A stretch of DNA of 64,000 nt from the NCBI GenBank assembly GCA_021018815.1, contig JAITYX010000010.1:7455501-7519500 (forward strand). Reading direction: 5' to 3'. Source of the stretch: Talinum fruticosum. Its lineage: Eukaryota; Streptophyta; Magnoliopsida; Caryophyllales; Talinaceae. A program made the translations under genes and the position numbers. Below, piece after piece: positions 48,058-60,282 of the stretch. Under the pieces are notes generated by a model. That model had not been told where the DNA came from, did not search any database, and saw only the letters and a program-made list of their open reading frames with translations. Numbering within the stretch: position 1 is the stretch's first letter; every line of letters starts with the position of its first letter.

Positions 48058-48468
48058 ATGCACCGTGTCACAATTCCACAGTCCGCCGCATTCTTCTTCT
48101 TTCGAAAATTTTTCTTTTGTCCGGACATCAAATATGTACTACTTGTCTGTATTCTTCCTATTTTTTGTTTTTGCTGAAAGGCAAAGGGGAGAATATAGAT
48201 AGAAAATTTGTTGTCTTGTTTAGAGGGAGTTTCTTCATCTCGTGTACTCTCTTTAATTTCAATGAATTAATGCTTTCTCTTCAATTTTCTCTCGTGATTA
48301 TTGATTATTGCAACCATTTCGAGTTAACATTATTTCATTGCTAAGCATATATTATTTATGCTCCGATACATTAAGCTTGCTTTACTTATCCGATTTCATG
48401 CACAAGTATTCAAAAGCGGATCTTTATCACTAACAAAATTTCTGTCTAAGCATGAAATGCCTTTTATC

Positions 48469-48481
48469 AAAAAGGGGAGAT
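48469..48481 (+). other. Polypurine tract of the copia element
   Basis: AAAAAGGGGAGAT immediately precedes the 3' LTR, the standard plus-strand primer position. Confidence 0.85.
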
Positions 48482-50089
48482 TGAAGACTCGGACATCGCT
48501 CCGCACTTTTCCGAGATCTAACAAAGGAATCAGTATAAGAATTTCTCACTTATAGAGTTTTGATTCCAAGGCATTCTCTCGTACCTTAGAAACTTTTCTC
48601 GAGTGATATAGTATTTTTCTCTAGGTGATATGACATTGACTTCATGTATTTCTTGCTTGTCTCTAAGTGACTCGTAAAAAGATATACACTCGACGCTGTC
48701 TCACTCAATTCCGAGTCCCTCATCACTTAGATATACCGCATGTTGAAGTGACTAGTATTTTGCTTAACCGCACTCAGGTCCGACCTCGTGTTATAAGTCC
48801 TATTCTCGTTGTAGTCAGCACTTCTAGTCCGAACCATGCTTAGTCTAGATCAAGTTTGTTTCACTCGATATTCGTTGTATAACTTGATTCTCGCTTAGAC
48901 TAACTCGAGATGGAATTTTGAGTTTCATGGATATTAGACTCGTAAAATTCCATTCCTTTTCCGACTCGTATAATTAGTCGACCAATTATCTTAATTATAT
49001 TATTATCTCGTGTCTAATCTTGGACCAAAGTATTTTATACTTTGAGAACCAATTTGATTTACTTTTGTAGGTTATTCAAACGCGGATACACTTTTTGAAA
49101 TACAAAAGTAACCTGGCTTTAAAACGTCAAATCACCAGACAGACATGGCTTTTCCCCTTCTCCGACCTAGCCCCGTAAAATTGTGTCGTGGCTGTCTGTT
49201 TCCAAATATGGAAAACCGAAACGCTAAGCTTAACGGTGGTTTCCACCTTATCTTTTAAGACACCGCCAGTGGTTTTGGGACTTCCAAAGAAGTTAAGAAC
49301 CGTTATCCAACGTTCATATTTCAACGGATACTTTCCGAGTGACTCGTAAAGTCGTTAACAACGGTCACAAAGGACTTCCAATCGGAAAATGGAGATAACG
49401 GCTACTCTGCTCGGTCATCTATAAAAGGAAGCCAACTCACAAGACTTGAAGATTGCCGAACCTGTTGTTAATACATATACTTGAGCAAAGTCATTGTATT
49501 CATTCTCAATCTTCTACTTACAATTCCCACTCTGTAATTCATTACTTTATGAGTTGTAAGGTCTTGTACTTAGTTACAAACATTTTCTTCTTACTTTCTA
49601 AGTAAGGTCCCTTGACCGAGCTGTAAGGGTTAACTCAGCTCGCTTGTCCCTAACTCGTAAGGGTGATCTCGGCTAGGAAGTACTAGATTAGATAAAAGAA
49701 CTTCGAGTCTAGGAAAACTTGTAAAGAGTTGTCTAAGGGAGCAACTCGAGTTCAGCCGTCTACGGTATTTTGTGGACTCAAAATAGTGGATTTGACTTCG
49801 TGCTTGGATTAACACGGTCCGTGGTTTTCCGCCCCAGGAGGGTTTCCACGTAATCTCTGTGTCTTTACTTTCCGAGTACATTCTAGACTCGGACATTTTC
49901 TCACTGCAGACTTGAATCCGCTTCCTTACTTTTTACCGAGATTCCGAGTTCATACTTTTCCGACTTTGTTTTAGACTCGTAATCTACTTGCTTTCTACTT
50001 TGGCAAAAAGAGCTCAATCTTCACGAAAATCCTCCATCACCCTATTCACCCCCTCTAGGGTGACTCGGACTCTCCCGAGCAAACCTTCA
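48482..50089 (+). repeat. 3' LTR of the copia element
   Basis: It aligns along its whole length with the 5' LTR. Differences include a repeated ACTCGGAA to ACTCGTAA change at matching places (see findings) and scattered indels. Confidence 0.92.
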
Positions 50090-51973
50090 TATCACTCAAA
50101 TTTACCCTTTTAAAGCTAATCAATTTGGTATTCATACCCAAATTCATGAAAAATATATTTCATTCAAGTTCATATCTTCAATGCTTTCAAAAGATTTATC
50201 TTTTAAAAAGCATCCTTTTATTAATGTTATATTTAACAATGATTCTCTCTTTTAGATTTCAATATGAATCAAGATAAAGAAAGAAATATTCAAACTCCCC
50301 ATCATTATGCAGTCAAGCCAGTTACCCCTTCTCAATTTTCAAGACCAATGACAAGTACATTTCAAGTTCTGCATAGTTAAGATTTTCCTCCATTAACTTA
50401 TTCTCAAGTTTCCTCAAAATTTCAAAATCCAACAATTTTAAGTCCTTTTGATTCAAAATATTTTACCAAACCCACTAAAGAGCATGTGGTTTATACTAAG
50501 TATAGAACACCTCAAACTCTTAGACAACTCAATGAAGTTGTCAAAACCTTATTTACTCCAGAATATTACTTTATTAATGACAATCCTCAAAAAACTAGAA
50601 CTTTTTACGAATTCATTTTGGTTGATTCAAAATCTGCTATCATTGAACATGTTCCGGATAAGACAAATCCGAATCAAATAGCCTATTCAAAATTAAGAAT
50701 CCTGAAAGTTCTTACTGCAAAGATTTTACCAATAGATTTACAATCAAATCCTTTTCTCAACCATTCAACCCACCGAGTTACAATTTTATTGATTATGAAA
50801 AAGCTCGGTACTATACATTCCTATACGGACCATTCAATCATTCTTAGTTCATCAACTTTTATACAAGAATAGAATTTCAGTTCCCCATTTGGTTCTACGA
50901 GTGGTGGCTAACCATGGGGTCTACTCAAGATATTTGGCCGGAAGAGGTCAAAAACATTTCACTAGTTACTCAAGTACTTCAACCATCAGTCCGGATCTCA
51001 AGGAGATTTTATTCCATAAGAAATATGGATTCCTTGGATCCTTTGTTTGTCCTTTTCAATTACTCAATATTATAAGCTTCCAGCATCTTACTCACTAGTA
51101 AGAGAATTCAAGATCAAATGGTGGGACAAGTTTAATGTCAAAGATGCCTTAGGAATTAAGACAGCTCCACCGACTCAACAAGCACCCCCTACTCCACGTA
51201 AAAATGAAAAAAGTTCAAAAGGAAAAGAAAAGGTTCAAGAGGATGAAATTCAATTACTCAAGAAGGAGATAAAGCTATGAAGAAACAGCACCAGCAGTTG
51301 CTCCTCAAAGAAAGTACTAATTCATCAAATTCATCTATTCAATCTGATTATGATCCATTTGATGGGCAATGCGCCCAGGATCCGTATGATATTTAACCCA
51401 TAATGGGTATTATTAAAAAAATTATTTTCTAATGTTTTCTATGCAGGTTTTTACAAGTTTTGCTTCGGTGAAATTTCCTATTTCACCTCTCAAAAGCCCC
51501 GGAAGGAAGTGGACAAGTACTATTCATAGGGGACATGTATTCATAAAGATCAATTATTGTAGCCAACTACCAAAAGATGCATTATTCAAGGAGAATAATC
51601 ATCAAAAGCATGGTCATTACTCTCCATTCAAGATTGTCGGCAAAATAATTCAAGTTATTGTTCAAGATTAGGTGACTCATCATCCACTGTTCAAGATAAG
51701 ATGACTCATCAAGCACTATTCATGCTTTTGTCTAAGATACTCGTTCAAGATAAGGCAACTCATCAAGCATTTTTAAACTTTTGTCTAATCAACACTATAC
51801 AAAGCATTATGAAGATTCCATTTCAATCAAGACTTTCAACCGTCCAAGTGTCCAAGCATCACTCAATATTGTATTCTATAAATAGGCACCCCTTAGTTCA
51901 ATAGAAGGCATCACTTGCCATCACTTGCCTCACTTACAATTATCACTTACTCACAAAAACATCTTTTGTAATC
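50090..51973 (+). mobile_element. Pararetrovirus-like element, left copy, 3' part
   Basis: It continues the protease region after the TATCA duplication. It then runs through a coding-like region (about 50280-51280) with landmarks VVYTKYRTPQTLRQL, RTFYEFILVDSKSA and FPIWFYEWWLTMGS, ending in a basic Lys-rich part and an acidic/Lys coiled tail. It then passes into a non-coding promoter-like region with repeated ATGACTCATCAAGCA words (51660-51780) and a TATA box at 51875. Frameshifts break it. No YxDD-type reverse transcriptase motif is present. Confidence 0.6.
51875..51886 (+). promoter_or_regulatory. TATA box of the left copy, pointing to the inverted-repeat centre
   Basis: TCTATAAATAGG is followed at about 30 bases by a CA/CT-rich start-like region (GGCATCACTTGCC). 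Tandem GACTCATCAAGCA-type words lie 100-220 bases upstream. The arrangement resembles a pararetroviral pregenomic promoter; this is inferred by structure only. Confidence 0.55.
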
Positions 51974-52223
51974 GGTCTAGAACTCGGGGATGAAGCTCGT
52001 GCATCGTATATGGTTGAATAAGCGGGAAGCAGGGTGACAAATTAATTTAACAAATTGATTTTACAAAACAAAAGAGGAAAATAGGCAATTGAAAACAATT
52101 AAATAAAGAGTAATTGAAATGGAGAAGATGATAATGAATCAAAACTTACTTTGATTAATGAAATAAAACTTGTACGAGAGGGAATTGATAAAAGCTCTCG
52201 GAGAGAGATTGGATACAAGGGAT
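51974..52223. other. Centre (spacer) of the large inverted repeat
   Basis: About 250 bp are not mirrored. They read on the minus strand as the continuing leader of the right copy (CTCTCGTACAAG, AATTTGTCACCCTGCTTCC). Part of this leader recurs at 36787-36855. Confidence 0.7.
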
Positions 52224-55200
52224 GATTACAAAGGATGATTTTGTGAGTAAGTGATAATTGTAAGCGAGGCAAGTGATGGCAAGTGATGCCCTCTATTGAA
52301 TTAAAGGGTGCCTATTTATAGAATACAATATTGAGTTGTTCGTTGGACACTTGGACGGTTGAGAGGCTTGATAGAAATGGAATTTCCATAATGTCTGTAT
52401 AGTGTTGATTAGACAAAAGTTTGAATAATGCTTGATGAGTTGCCTTATCATGAACAAGTATCTTGGACAAAAGCATGAATAGTGCTTGATGAGTCATCTT
52501 ATCTTGAACAGTGGATGATGAGTCACCTAATCTTGAACAAGTAACTTGAATTATTTTGCCAACAATCTTGAATGGAGAGTAGTGACCATGCTTTTGATGA
52601 TTATTCTCCTTGAATAATGCATCTTTTGGTAAGTTGGCCACAATAATTGATCTCTATGAATACATGTCCCCTATGAATAATACTTGTCCACTTCCTTCCC
52701 GGGGCTTTTTGAGAGGTAAAATAGGAAATTTCACCGAAGCAAAAACTTGTAAAACCTGCATAGAAAACATTAGAAAATAATATTTTTTTTATAATACCCA
52801 TTATGGGTTAAATATCATACGGATCCCGGGCGCACTGCCCATCAAATGGATCATAATCAGATTGAATAGATGAATCCGATGAATTAATACTTTCTTTGAG
52901 GAGCAACTGCTGGTGCTTTGTTTCTTCATAGCTTTATCTCCTTCTTGAGTAATTGAATTTCATCCTCTTGAACCTTTTCTTTTCCTTTTGAACTTTTTCA
53001 TTTTTCCGTGGAGTAGGGGTGCTTGTTGAGTCGGTGGAGCTGTCTTAATTCCTAAGGCATGTTTGACATTAAACTTGTCCCACCATTTGATCTTGAATTC
53101 TCTTACTAGTGAGTAAGATGCTGGAAGCTTATAATATTGAGTAATTGAAAAGGACCAACAAAGGATCCAAGGGAATCTATATTTCTTATGGAATAAAATC
53201 TCCTTGAGATCTAGACCGATGGTTGAAGTACTTGAGTAACTAGTGAAATGTTTTTTGACCTCTTCCGGCCAAATATCTTGAGTAGACCCCATGGTTAGCC
53301 ACCACTCGTAGAACCAAATGGGGAACTGGAATTCTGTTATTGTATCAAAGCCGATGAACCAAGAATGATTGAATGGTCCGTATAGGAATGTATAGTACCA
53401 GGCTTTTTCATAATCAATAAAATTGTAACCTGGTGGGTTGAATGGTTGAGAAAAGGATTTGATTGTAAATCTATTGGTAAAATCTTTTGCAGTAAGAACT
53501 TTGAGGATTCTTAGTTTTGAATAGGCTATTTGATTCGGATTTGTCTTATCCGGAACATGTTCAATGATAGCAGATTTTGAATCAACCAAAATGAATTCGT
53601 AAAAAGTTCTAGTTTTTTTAGGATTATCATTAATAAAGTAGTATTCTGGAGTAAATAAGGTTTTGACAAATTCATTGAGTTGTCTAAGAGTTTGAGGTGT
53701 TCTATACTTAGTATAGACCACATGCTCTTTAGTGGGTTTGGTAAAATATTTTGAATCAAAAGAAGGCCTTAAAATTGTTGGATTTTAAAATTTTGAGAAA
53801 ACTTGAGAATAAGTTAATGGAGGAAAATCTTGACTATGCAGAACTTGAAATGTATTTGTCATTGGAATTGAAAATTGAGAAGGGGTGACTGGCTTGACTG
53901 CATAATAATGGGGAGTTTGAATATTTCTTTCTTTATCTTGACTCATATTGAAATCCGAAAAGAGAGAATCATTATTAAATATAACATTAATAAAAGGATG
54001 CTTTTTAAAAGATAAATCTTTTGAAAGCATTGAAGATATGAATTTGAATGAAATATATTTTTCATGAATCTGCGTATGAATACCAAATCGATCAACCTTG
54101 AAAGGGTAAATTTGAGTGATAAAGGGGTTCCTAAAATGACTTCTTGTCCTATATCCCGACTAGGACAAAGGTGTTCTTGAAACAATAGTCTTGATTACGG
54201 ACATAAACATTTGATAATTTATATTTGATTTGTAGTCGTTGTTCCATTAGCACTATGGAGACGTTCTTTAGTTTTTTTCATAGTATATGGACGGAATTAA
54301 TCCTTCTTTTATACAATTTTGATCTGCACCACTATCTAGTAGAGCAATCGTATTGAATTCAAAGTCATCATTAATTTTTAGAGTAATATATATATACCAT
54401 TTTTGATAATTTATATGATTAATAGTAGAAATAAATTGTTGATTAGAAGAACTTGGAGTATCTTCTTTAATATTTGAAGAACTTGATTTATTTTCTATTA
54501 ATGCTATCTTTGTTTCTAATTCTAAATCTTTAGTATGGAGAGAACAAAAATTTTGATTAATATCTTTAATCTGTTCTTTAAGAGTATTAATTTCCATTTT
54601 TAAGTCTTGAATATTAACAACTTTTAAAATATTTGGAGTATCATATTTTTCAAATATTTTATTAATACTAAAACTAGGAGGAGTAGTTTTAATAAATCTT
54701 CTTTTATTAAAATTCTTTTGAGTTTTTCTAAATATTCTTTCCTTAATTCCGGATCTTGAATTTGTTCGATTAAATCAAACAAAAATTCTTTTTCATTTTT
54801 TGTAGTATTGATCATATTAATACATTTGTAACAAATTCTTAATGATTCATTACCGGATGAATAATCGCTTGAATTACTTTCTAATTCATAAAGATCATTG
54901 TCTTCAGAATCGAAGATGAATTATCGGAATTAACTGAAGTATCTTTGAGTTCAAATAAAGAAATAATCTTTTCTTTAATCTCTTGATTATCTTCACAAAT
55001 TTCATTTAATTTTTCTTTAACTTTGCAATTTTTTGCATAATGTTCTAATTTTCCACTTTTGAAACAAGTAGCTTTATTAGTAACTTTCTTTTTTGGAGTA
55101 TTTTTCTTAGTTGTATTAGGAGTATTTGTTTTATTTTATTATTGTTATTAGTACGATTGAACTGTTTTTTCTTATTAATTTGACTAATTCTTCTTTTTGA

Positions 55201-56951
55201 ACAGAAGGAGCTTCTACTTTTGGAAGACAGAAAGCTTCACAAAAAGAACCTAATTCTTTTCGCGTAGTCTGCTTTATCTCGTTGAATATCTTGCTTGAAG
55301 TTTTAATTCATTACATAATGAAATACCTTCCTTTTTAATAAATCCTAATAACTTACCAAATGTAATTTGATCATATGGAATTGGATCTTGGCCTGTAGCT
55401 TCTTTTAATTTATTGAATATTCGTTGAGAAACTAAATTTGGTAATCTTGATGTGAATTTTTCTTTCCAATAGGGTTGTCTACAACCTTGTCGTTTTAATA
55501 AGTATGAAAAATATGTATCTTTATACCAATTGTAATCTTCTAGATTAGGACATCTTAGATTTGTTAAGAGGATCTCCTGACCACTTAACATATCTTTTGA
55601 GTTCCTAGAAGATTAACAACTATATGGACTAGTGTGTGAACAGCTTCTTTATGATTTTTAATACTTAGACGTTCTTCGTCTGTCATGTAATTTTCCTACC
55701 AAGACTTTAAACACCCGGTGAAACCTGAAATTAGTAAATCAAAAGCTTGAGTTTCGGAGCTCCTTTGGATGTGTAGGCAGCATATGTCATCATCATCCTA
55801 TGGAGAATAATTAATGCCTCATGCTCGGATTTTCCATCTAAATTCCATTCATAGATGGAGCCACCGTCGAAGGCTTCGTAACTATTGATTTTATTGATTC
55901 AAGTTGAAGATCCGGAGGGGTGCTTCCGGAATAATAAGGAATTTCCTTTTTATTAAATATTTTATTAATATTAGTTACATCTTGATTTTCTTGAGAAATA
56001 TCTAGAACATTGAGAGTATTAGTTGAATTGGATGCTTGTCTAAGTTTTTCATCAATTTTCTTAATTAATGAGCTATCTGAAATTTCTAATTTATTTTTAT
56101 TAAATTTAATAAGAGGAGATGAAATATCATTGAGAAATCCTGGTTTTGTTGAATCTCTATATAAATCTAAATTTTCTAATTTTTTGGATAATTGATCAAT
56201 ATCTTCTTTTTAGATATTGCTTCTATTTGAGTAGAAACCATATTAACCTATTGAGAAACTGTATGTAATACTTGATTAGTGTAATTATTTTGATGATAAG
56301 CCTTTTTAATATCTTCTAATTCTACTTGAGAATTATCTTGATATTTTCTTCCTATTTTGAAAGGAGGAGCGAGGAATATGACCTTGATCCGTAGGGATCA
56401 AAATCTCTTGCAAAGGAAGAGTTATAGAATGGAATACGTTTCCATCTAATAACGTCCATTTCTTGCTAAGATTTTGATTAGTATTAATTTCTTTAATACC
56501 ATGAGGATCTGGTAGATTGTTTTCTTGAGCAAACATGGTCCACCATGTAAAGAATAGAATATTGCATTCTAATCTTTCCATTAGTGAATACCATTCTTGC
56601 CTAATGAATGCTTGAGCTTTGAGATCAAAATGAGATAAAAACCATTGTTTTTATCTCTATTTTCTATTGAATCGAAATCTTTTCTTAAATAATCTTTATT
56701 AATTTCAAAAGGTCTTGAAATAACATTAGTAGAGGAGTAAGGAGGTTGCATAACTGAATGAGTAGGTGAACCTATTGATGAACTATCTTCATCAACTGGT
56801 TCTCGCTATTGGTGATTTGTAATAAATTTTTAGGAAGAAGGGGAATCTTCTACATAATTATCATAATTATTAGATCTTGAAGGCATAGAGAAAGAAGATC
56901 CGGGAAGATCTCTTCTCTCGAAACTCTTGAAGAAAAGGATGTTTCATTAAT
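52224..56951 (-). mobile_element. Pararetrovirus-like element, right copy
   Basis: It is the mirror image of the left copy, and 52224-56438 matches it part by part. On the minus strand the order is an N-terminal region (about 56900-56333, landmark ERLECNILFFTWWTMFAQE), coat/gag-like region (55850-55250), zinc knuckle (about 55080), acidic linker, retropepsin-like part with LLDSGADQNC (near 54340), and the VVYTKYRTPQTLRQL region (53740-52960). The promoter with TATA lies near 52320. The longest frame, 53721-52960 (253 codons), is better preserved than in the left copy. No reverse transcriptase or RNase H is present. The 5' side stops at LTR copy A2 (56952). Confidence 0.6.
52310..52326 (-). 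promoter_or_regulatory. TATA box of the right copy, pointing leftwards
   Basis: On the minus strand it reads TCTATAAATAGGC, the mirror of 51875-51886. The two boxes face each other about 430 bp apart. Confidence 0.55.
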
Positions 56952-57355
56952 TGTAACGCCCCAAATTATAATCATCCATAAAACCAATTCGTAACATAAC
57001 CCAATCAAATTTAAGAAATATTTGACAGCGGAAACTAATATAAGCCCGGGGTGTTACCGCCGTCTCCTATAGTAGAGACAAAGCCTATATCCCTACATTT
57101 CCCATATTGACATATTTATTACACTTATCTCGCACAAGCAATCACAGGGTTTATACATCATATACTCGAAACTTAGATAGTACAAAAGTCCGTCTCGTTG
57201 GTTAACACATAATCCAAAATACATTAATCACCAAAACACAACACGCAAGTCATCGCCCGATATCAGCCTTTTTGGATTCTTTTTCATCTCGTTTCCTTCT
57301 CCTCATGCAGCTTCTGTTTAAATATCGGATGCTTCTCTTTCCCTAAAAGAGTTTA

Positions 57356-57397
57356 AAACATAAAACATAAAACATAAAACATAAAACATAAAATGAG
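57356..57397 (+). repeat. 8-bp tandem repeat, ACATAAAA
   Basis: Five consecutive ACATAAAA-type units lie in LTR copy A2. Copy A has only one at the matching place (near 23610). Confidence 0.85.
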
Positions 57398-57634
57398 CGG
57401 TTGGCTCAATACGTTACCCTTGCACTCGTAAAATAATTTCAAAGAGTCGAGTAAGCACGCGCGCATTTTAAATTCATTTAAAACTCAAATATTTTAGCAA
57501 AATGCACAGTTTGGGTTTCCTGTAAACTTCTCAATTTCCTTTTCAACTTCTTAAATGTTTTAGTTTCCGACCGTCACTAGGACCCAATTTACATGCATTT
57601 GCAGCCATGGCTCCAATTAAACGATTCGGTTAAG

Positions 57635-57790
57635 GTTCCCGTTTGTTGGGAAGGCCCAATATGTGGCCTCGATTAAACAATTCGATTAAAGTTCCCGTTT
57701 GTCGGGAAGACCCAATATGTGGCCTCGATTAAACAATTCGATTAAAGTTCCCGTTTGTCGGGAAGGGCCTAATACGATTAATTACGCTAG
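57635..57790 (+). repeat. 56-bp tandem repeat in LTR copy A2
   Basis: GTTCCCGTTTGTYGGGAAG heads units at 57635, 57691 and 57747, each with CCCAATATGTGGCCTCGATT. The spacing is exactly 56 both times. Confidence 0.92.
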
Positions 57791-57802
57791 CGGACATTTA
57801 TG

Positions 57803-57888
57803 AATGATTAACAATTAACGATTAACGATTAGCGATTAGCAATTAGCAATTAGCGATTAGCGATTAGCGATTAACGATTAACGATTAC
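57803..57888 (+). repeat. 7-bp tandem repeat, GATTARC
   Basis: About twelve units of GATTAAC, GATTAGC and AATTAGC stand in line. The motif is not the plant telomere repeat TTTAGGG. Confidence 0.92.
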
Positions 57889-59040
57889 TTGGGTCCTAAA
57901 GAATTGTAGGCCGAAATAAAAACAAACACAATAACGTTTTACAAAACAATTAAAATTTAACTATCTTGGAAGGGTACAAGCAATAACGTACCTCGGTCGA
58001 TCATTTGCTTTTAATTTATGTTTTCTTTGCTTCCCTGAATAGCCGTTCCTATTGAATTTCTGTTTTCAAACGAAGTTTAATATTTGCATTAATAAACTTA
58101 TTAGCCTTTCTTGTATCTATGTACTTTACATTTTGACCAATTCAATTGTCTAAACCAATAACGGGTTTAAAGCTCCAATTTCCTCCTTAAATCAATTCTC
58201 TTTAAAACTCGTTATACTTTTAATTATATATACCTCCTAACCACTAACTCATTTATTAACTTCCAAATTACAAATTTCAACTTCACAAAAATCATTTCCA
58301 ATTCCAATAAAACCTCCAAACATATTTTCATCCATTCTCTTTTTCAAAGATTAACCTAACCCAATTCGATTAATTCACCTCCCTAGCATAGCCTATAACA
58401 TAAACACTTTTCACACGCCCCAATCAATTCGTTCATGCTCATATAGGAAATCAAACAAGCATGTTCACAATTATGAATATCCCAAATTTATCTCCAATAT
58501 CAATTTAGCATATAACAAACCCAAAAATCCAATTTCACATATATCCCCCTATTTCACTACTCTCCAAAGTTCATCCAATTCCACCAAAACCAAACAATTC
58601 ATTCATAATCATATAAAAATCAATCGAGCACATTTACAATTATAAAGAAACCCCCAATTAATTTCCAATTCCATATGAACACATAATAATCCCTAAGTCT
58701 AATTTCATTTTCTCACACAATTCCTTCAATTCCACCATAACCAATTCACAATTCACATATACGTGCAATTATTCAATAACGACACAAATTCGTGATTAAA
58801 TCTGCTTAGAAATTAAAGATTGGAAATATACCTCAAATTGGGTTAGAGGTGAAATTGGATGGTGGTGACGGTGGTGGAGACCCGCGGCTCGAGACGGAGG
58901 CGTGCTTGTGTTGGTTAGCGGCGTCAGGCGCCGCGAAGCTAGGGGACGACGACGGCAGCCAATCCAACGACAGCAGAGGCGGCGGGGCCTATCCCGCCTT
59001 GCTTGACGTGAACAGAGAGAAAAAGGGAAGGAAAAATCAA

Positions 59041-60125
59041 AATCAATGAAACTAATTGATAAAAATATCAAAAATATTTTATCCAATCAAATCAACAATG
59101 CTTAATAATAAAACTTGCACGTATTGGCAAGAGAAATAACTCTAAGACTCTCACAATAAGGAGAACTAAACTCTCACGAAAAGGAGAGAAAATTTATTGA
59201 AAAAAAATTAATACTTTAAATTTTAATTCGATTGAAGAAATTGAGTAAATTAGGTTTACCATTGGGTGAAATTAGATCAATAACAACCCCAATAATTTAA
59301 AAAAGTGAGAAAAATATTAGATATAAAGTATATACTGTATTAAATAGCCAGTGTGGTGGAATTTTTATTGCTTATTTTGATTAGTATCCTTATTATCATG
59401 GATGGATGACTTAGTACAGAAAAATAATTTATAGATGAGTAAATAATTTTTTTAAAAAGAGTGGGCCCCACATATAGGTGAGGGTATATAGGTAATATAC
59501 TCAAAAAAGAACGGTCAGTCAAAACTAAAATCCCTTAAATTTCTCACTTTATTAAGATACATACATAAAGAATCTAAATCTAAATCAGACTCTAGAAAGC
59601 CCTCATTAATCAAAAATTTAAATACCAAAATTCCTCAAATACCTCTTAAACTCCCCCACTCCTCCCCCAATTATTTATCATCCATTTCTTCATCATCGTC
59701 ATCATCATCACATCAATTCTCTCTCTCTCTCTCTCTCTCTCTCACCCAACCCCTCCAAACCCGCTCCCCTCTCTTTCTTCTCTGTCTCCCTCCTCTGTTT
59801 TCTTTCCTCTTCTCCCGCCCAACCATATTTTTCGCCTTCCCAAAATACCCACAAACAAAAAACAACCTTTTTCTCTTTCTCTCTCCTCAAACCGCCATTC
59901 TCATCCCCCTCTTCCTTCCTTGCTAAGCAAAAAAATAAACCAAAAATTTTTTTATCAACGACAACAAAGAAAAAAATATCCCTAAATTGTTTTCAGATAT
60001 CAACATCATCTTCTTCCTTTCTCTCCCTCCCAAAATTTTCCCTCCTCCAGAAAAAAATTTAAAAACAGTAAATACCCTTTACTAATCCAACTGCCTGCTC
60101 TTCCTTCCCCCTTTTTTCTCTGCTG

Positions 60126-60162
<37 letters not shown>

Positions 60163-60282
60163 CCTCTTCTGGAAAGCTCTACCCAGTTGAATACGTCCCC
60201 AGATCTGAATCCTTTTTTTTTTTTGTTCGTTCCAGATCTGAAACCTGACCCTAACCGTAACCTTAATCCCAGATCCGCTTCC
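59041..60282 (+). promoter_or_regulatory. Upstream region and 5' UTR of the PHD-finger gene
   Basis: 59041-59640 is AT-rich spacer. From about 59640 the strand becomes strongly CT-rich, with TC runs at 59718-59743 and 60130-60161, ending in a leader just before the ATG at 60283. Long TC runs are common in plant 5' UTRs and core promoters and can bind GAGA-type BBR/BPC proteins. No clear TATA box was found, so the start site is unknown. Confidence 0.5.

Larger units (their letters stand above)
39165..50089 (+). mobile_element. SIRE-like Ty1/copia retrotransposon, complete structure but decayed
   Basis: LTRs at 39165-40761 and 48482-50089 both start TGAA and end CTTCA. TATCA target duplications flank the element (39160-39164 and 50090-50094). 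Inside, in copia order, are a primer-binding site, gag with zinc knuckle, protease, integrase, reverse transcriptase and RNase H, then an extra downstream open region and a polypurine tract. LTRs of about 1.6 kb, total length near 11 kb and the extra region fit the SIRE/Maximus lineage. Stops and frameshifts in every domain and many LTR differences show an old, inactive copy. It sits inside the protease region of the pararetrovirus-like left copy. Confidence 0.92.
36857..56438. repeat. Large inverted repeat, arms about 4.2 kb, 250-bp spacer
   Basis: The left arm is 36857-39164 plus 50090-51973 (about 4190 bp without the copia element). The right arm is 52224-56438 (about 4215 bp). Matching words are found along the whole length in mirrored order, including the zinc knuckle, protease and TATA parts. 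Confidence 0.85.
56952..59040 (-). mobile_element. Truncated long LTR (copy A2)
   Basis: It starts TGTAACGCCCCAAATTATAATC, followed by ACAGCGGAAAC and GTTACCGCCGT, as in copy A (23241). The order then matches A: GCTCAATACGTTACC, a GATTAACG repeat, GCAATAACGTACCTCGGTCG, and ATACCTCAAATTGGGTTAGAGG followed by a GC-rich leader at 58850-59000. The expected right end (GGGTGTTACA, about 400 bp further in copy A) is missing, so it is truncated. It lies against the 5' end of the right pararetrovirus-like copy. Confidence 0.65.

Noticed and set aside
57635..57790. CRISPR-like direct repeats
   Set aside because: Units are contiguous 56-bp tandem copies without unique spacers, in a plant genome.
57803..57888. 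Telomere-like array
   Set aside because: The unit is GATTARC, not TTTAGGG or its complement, and it lies within an LTR.
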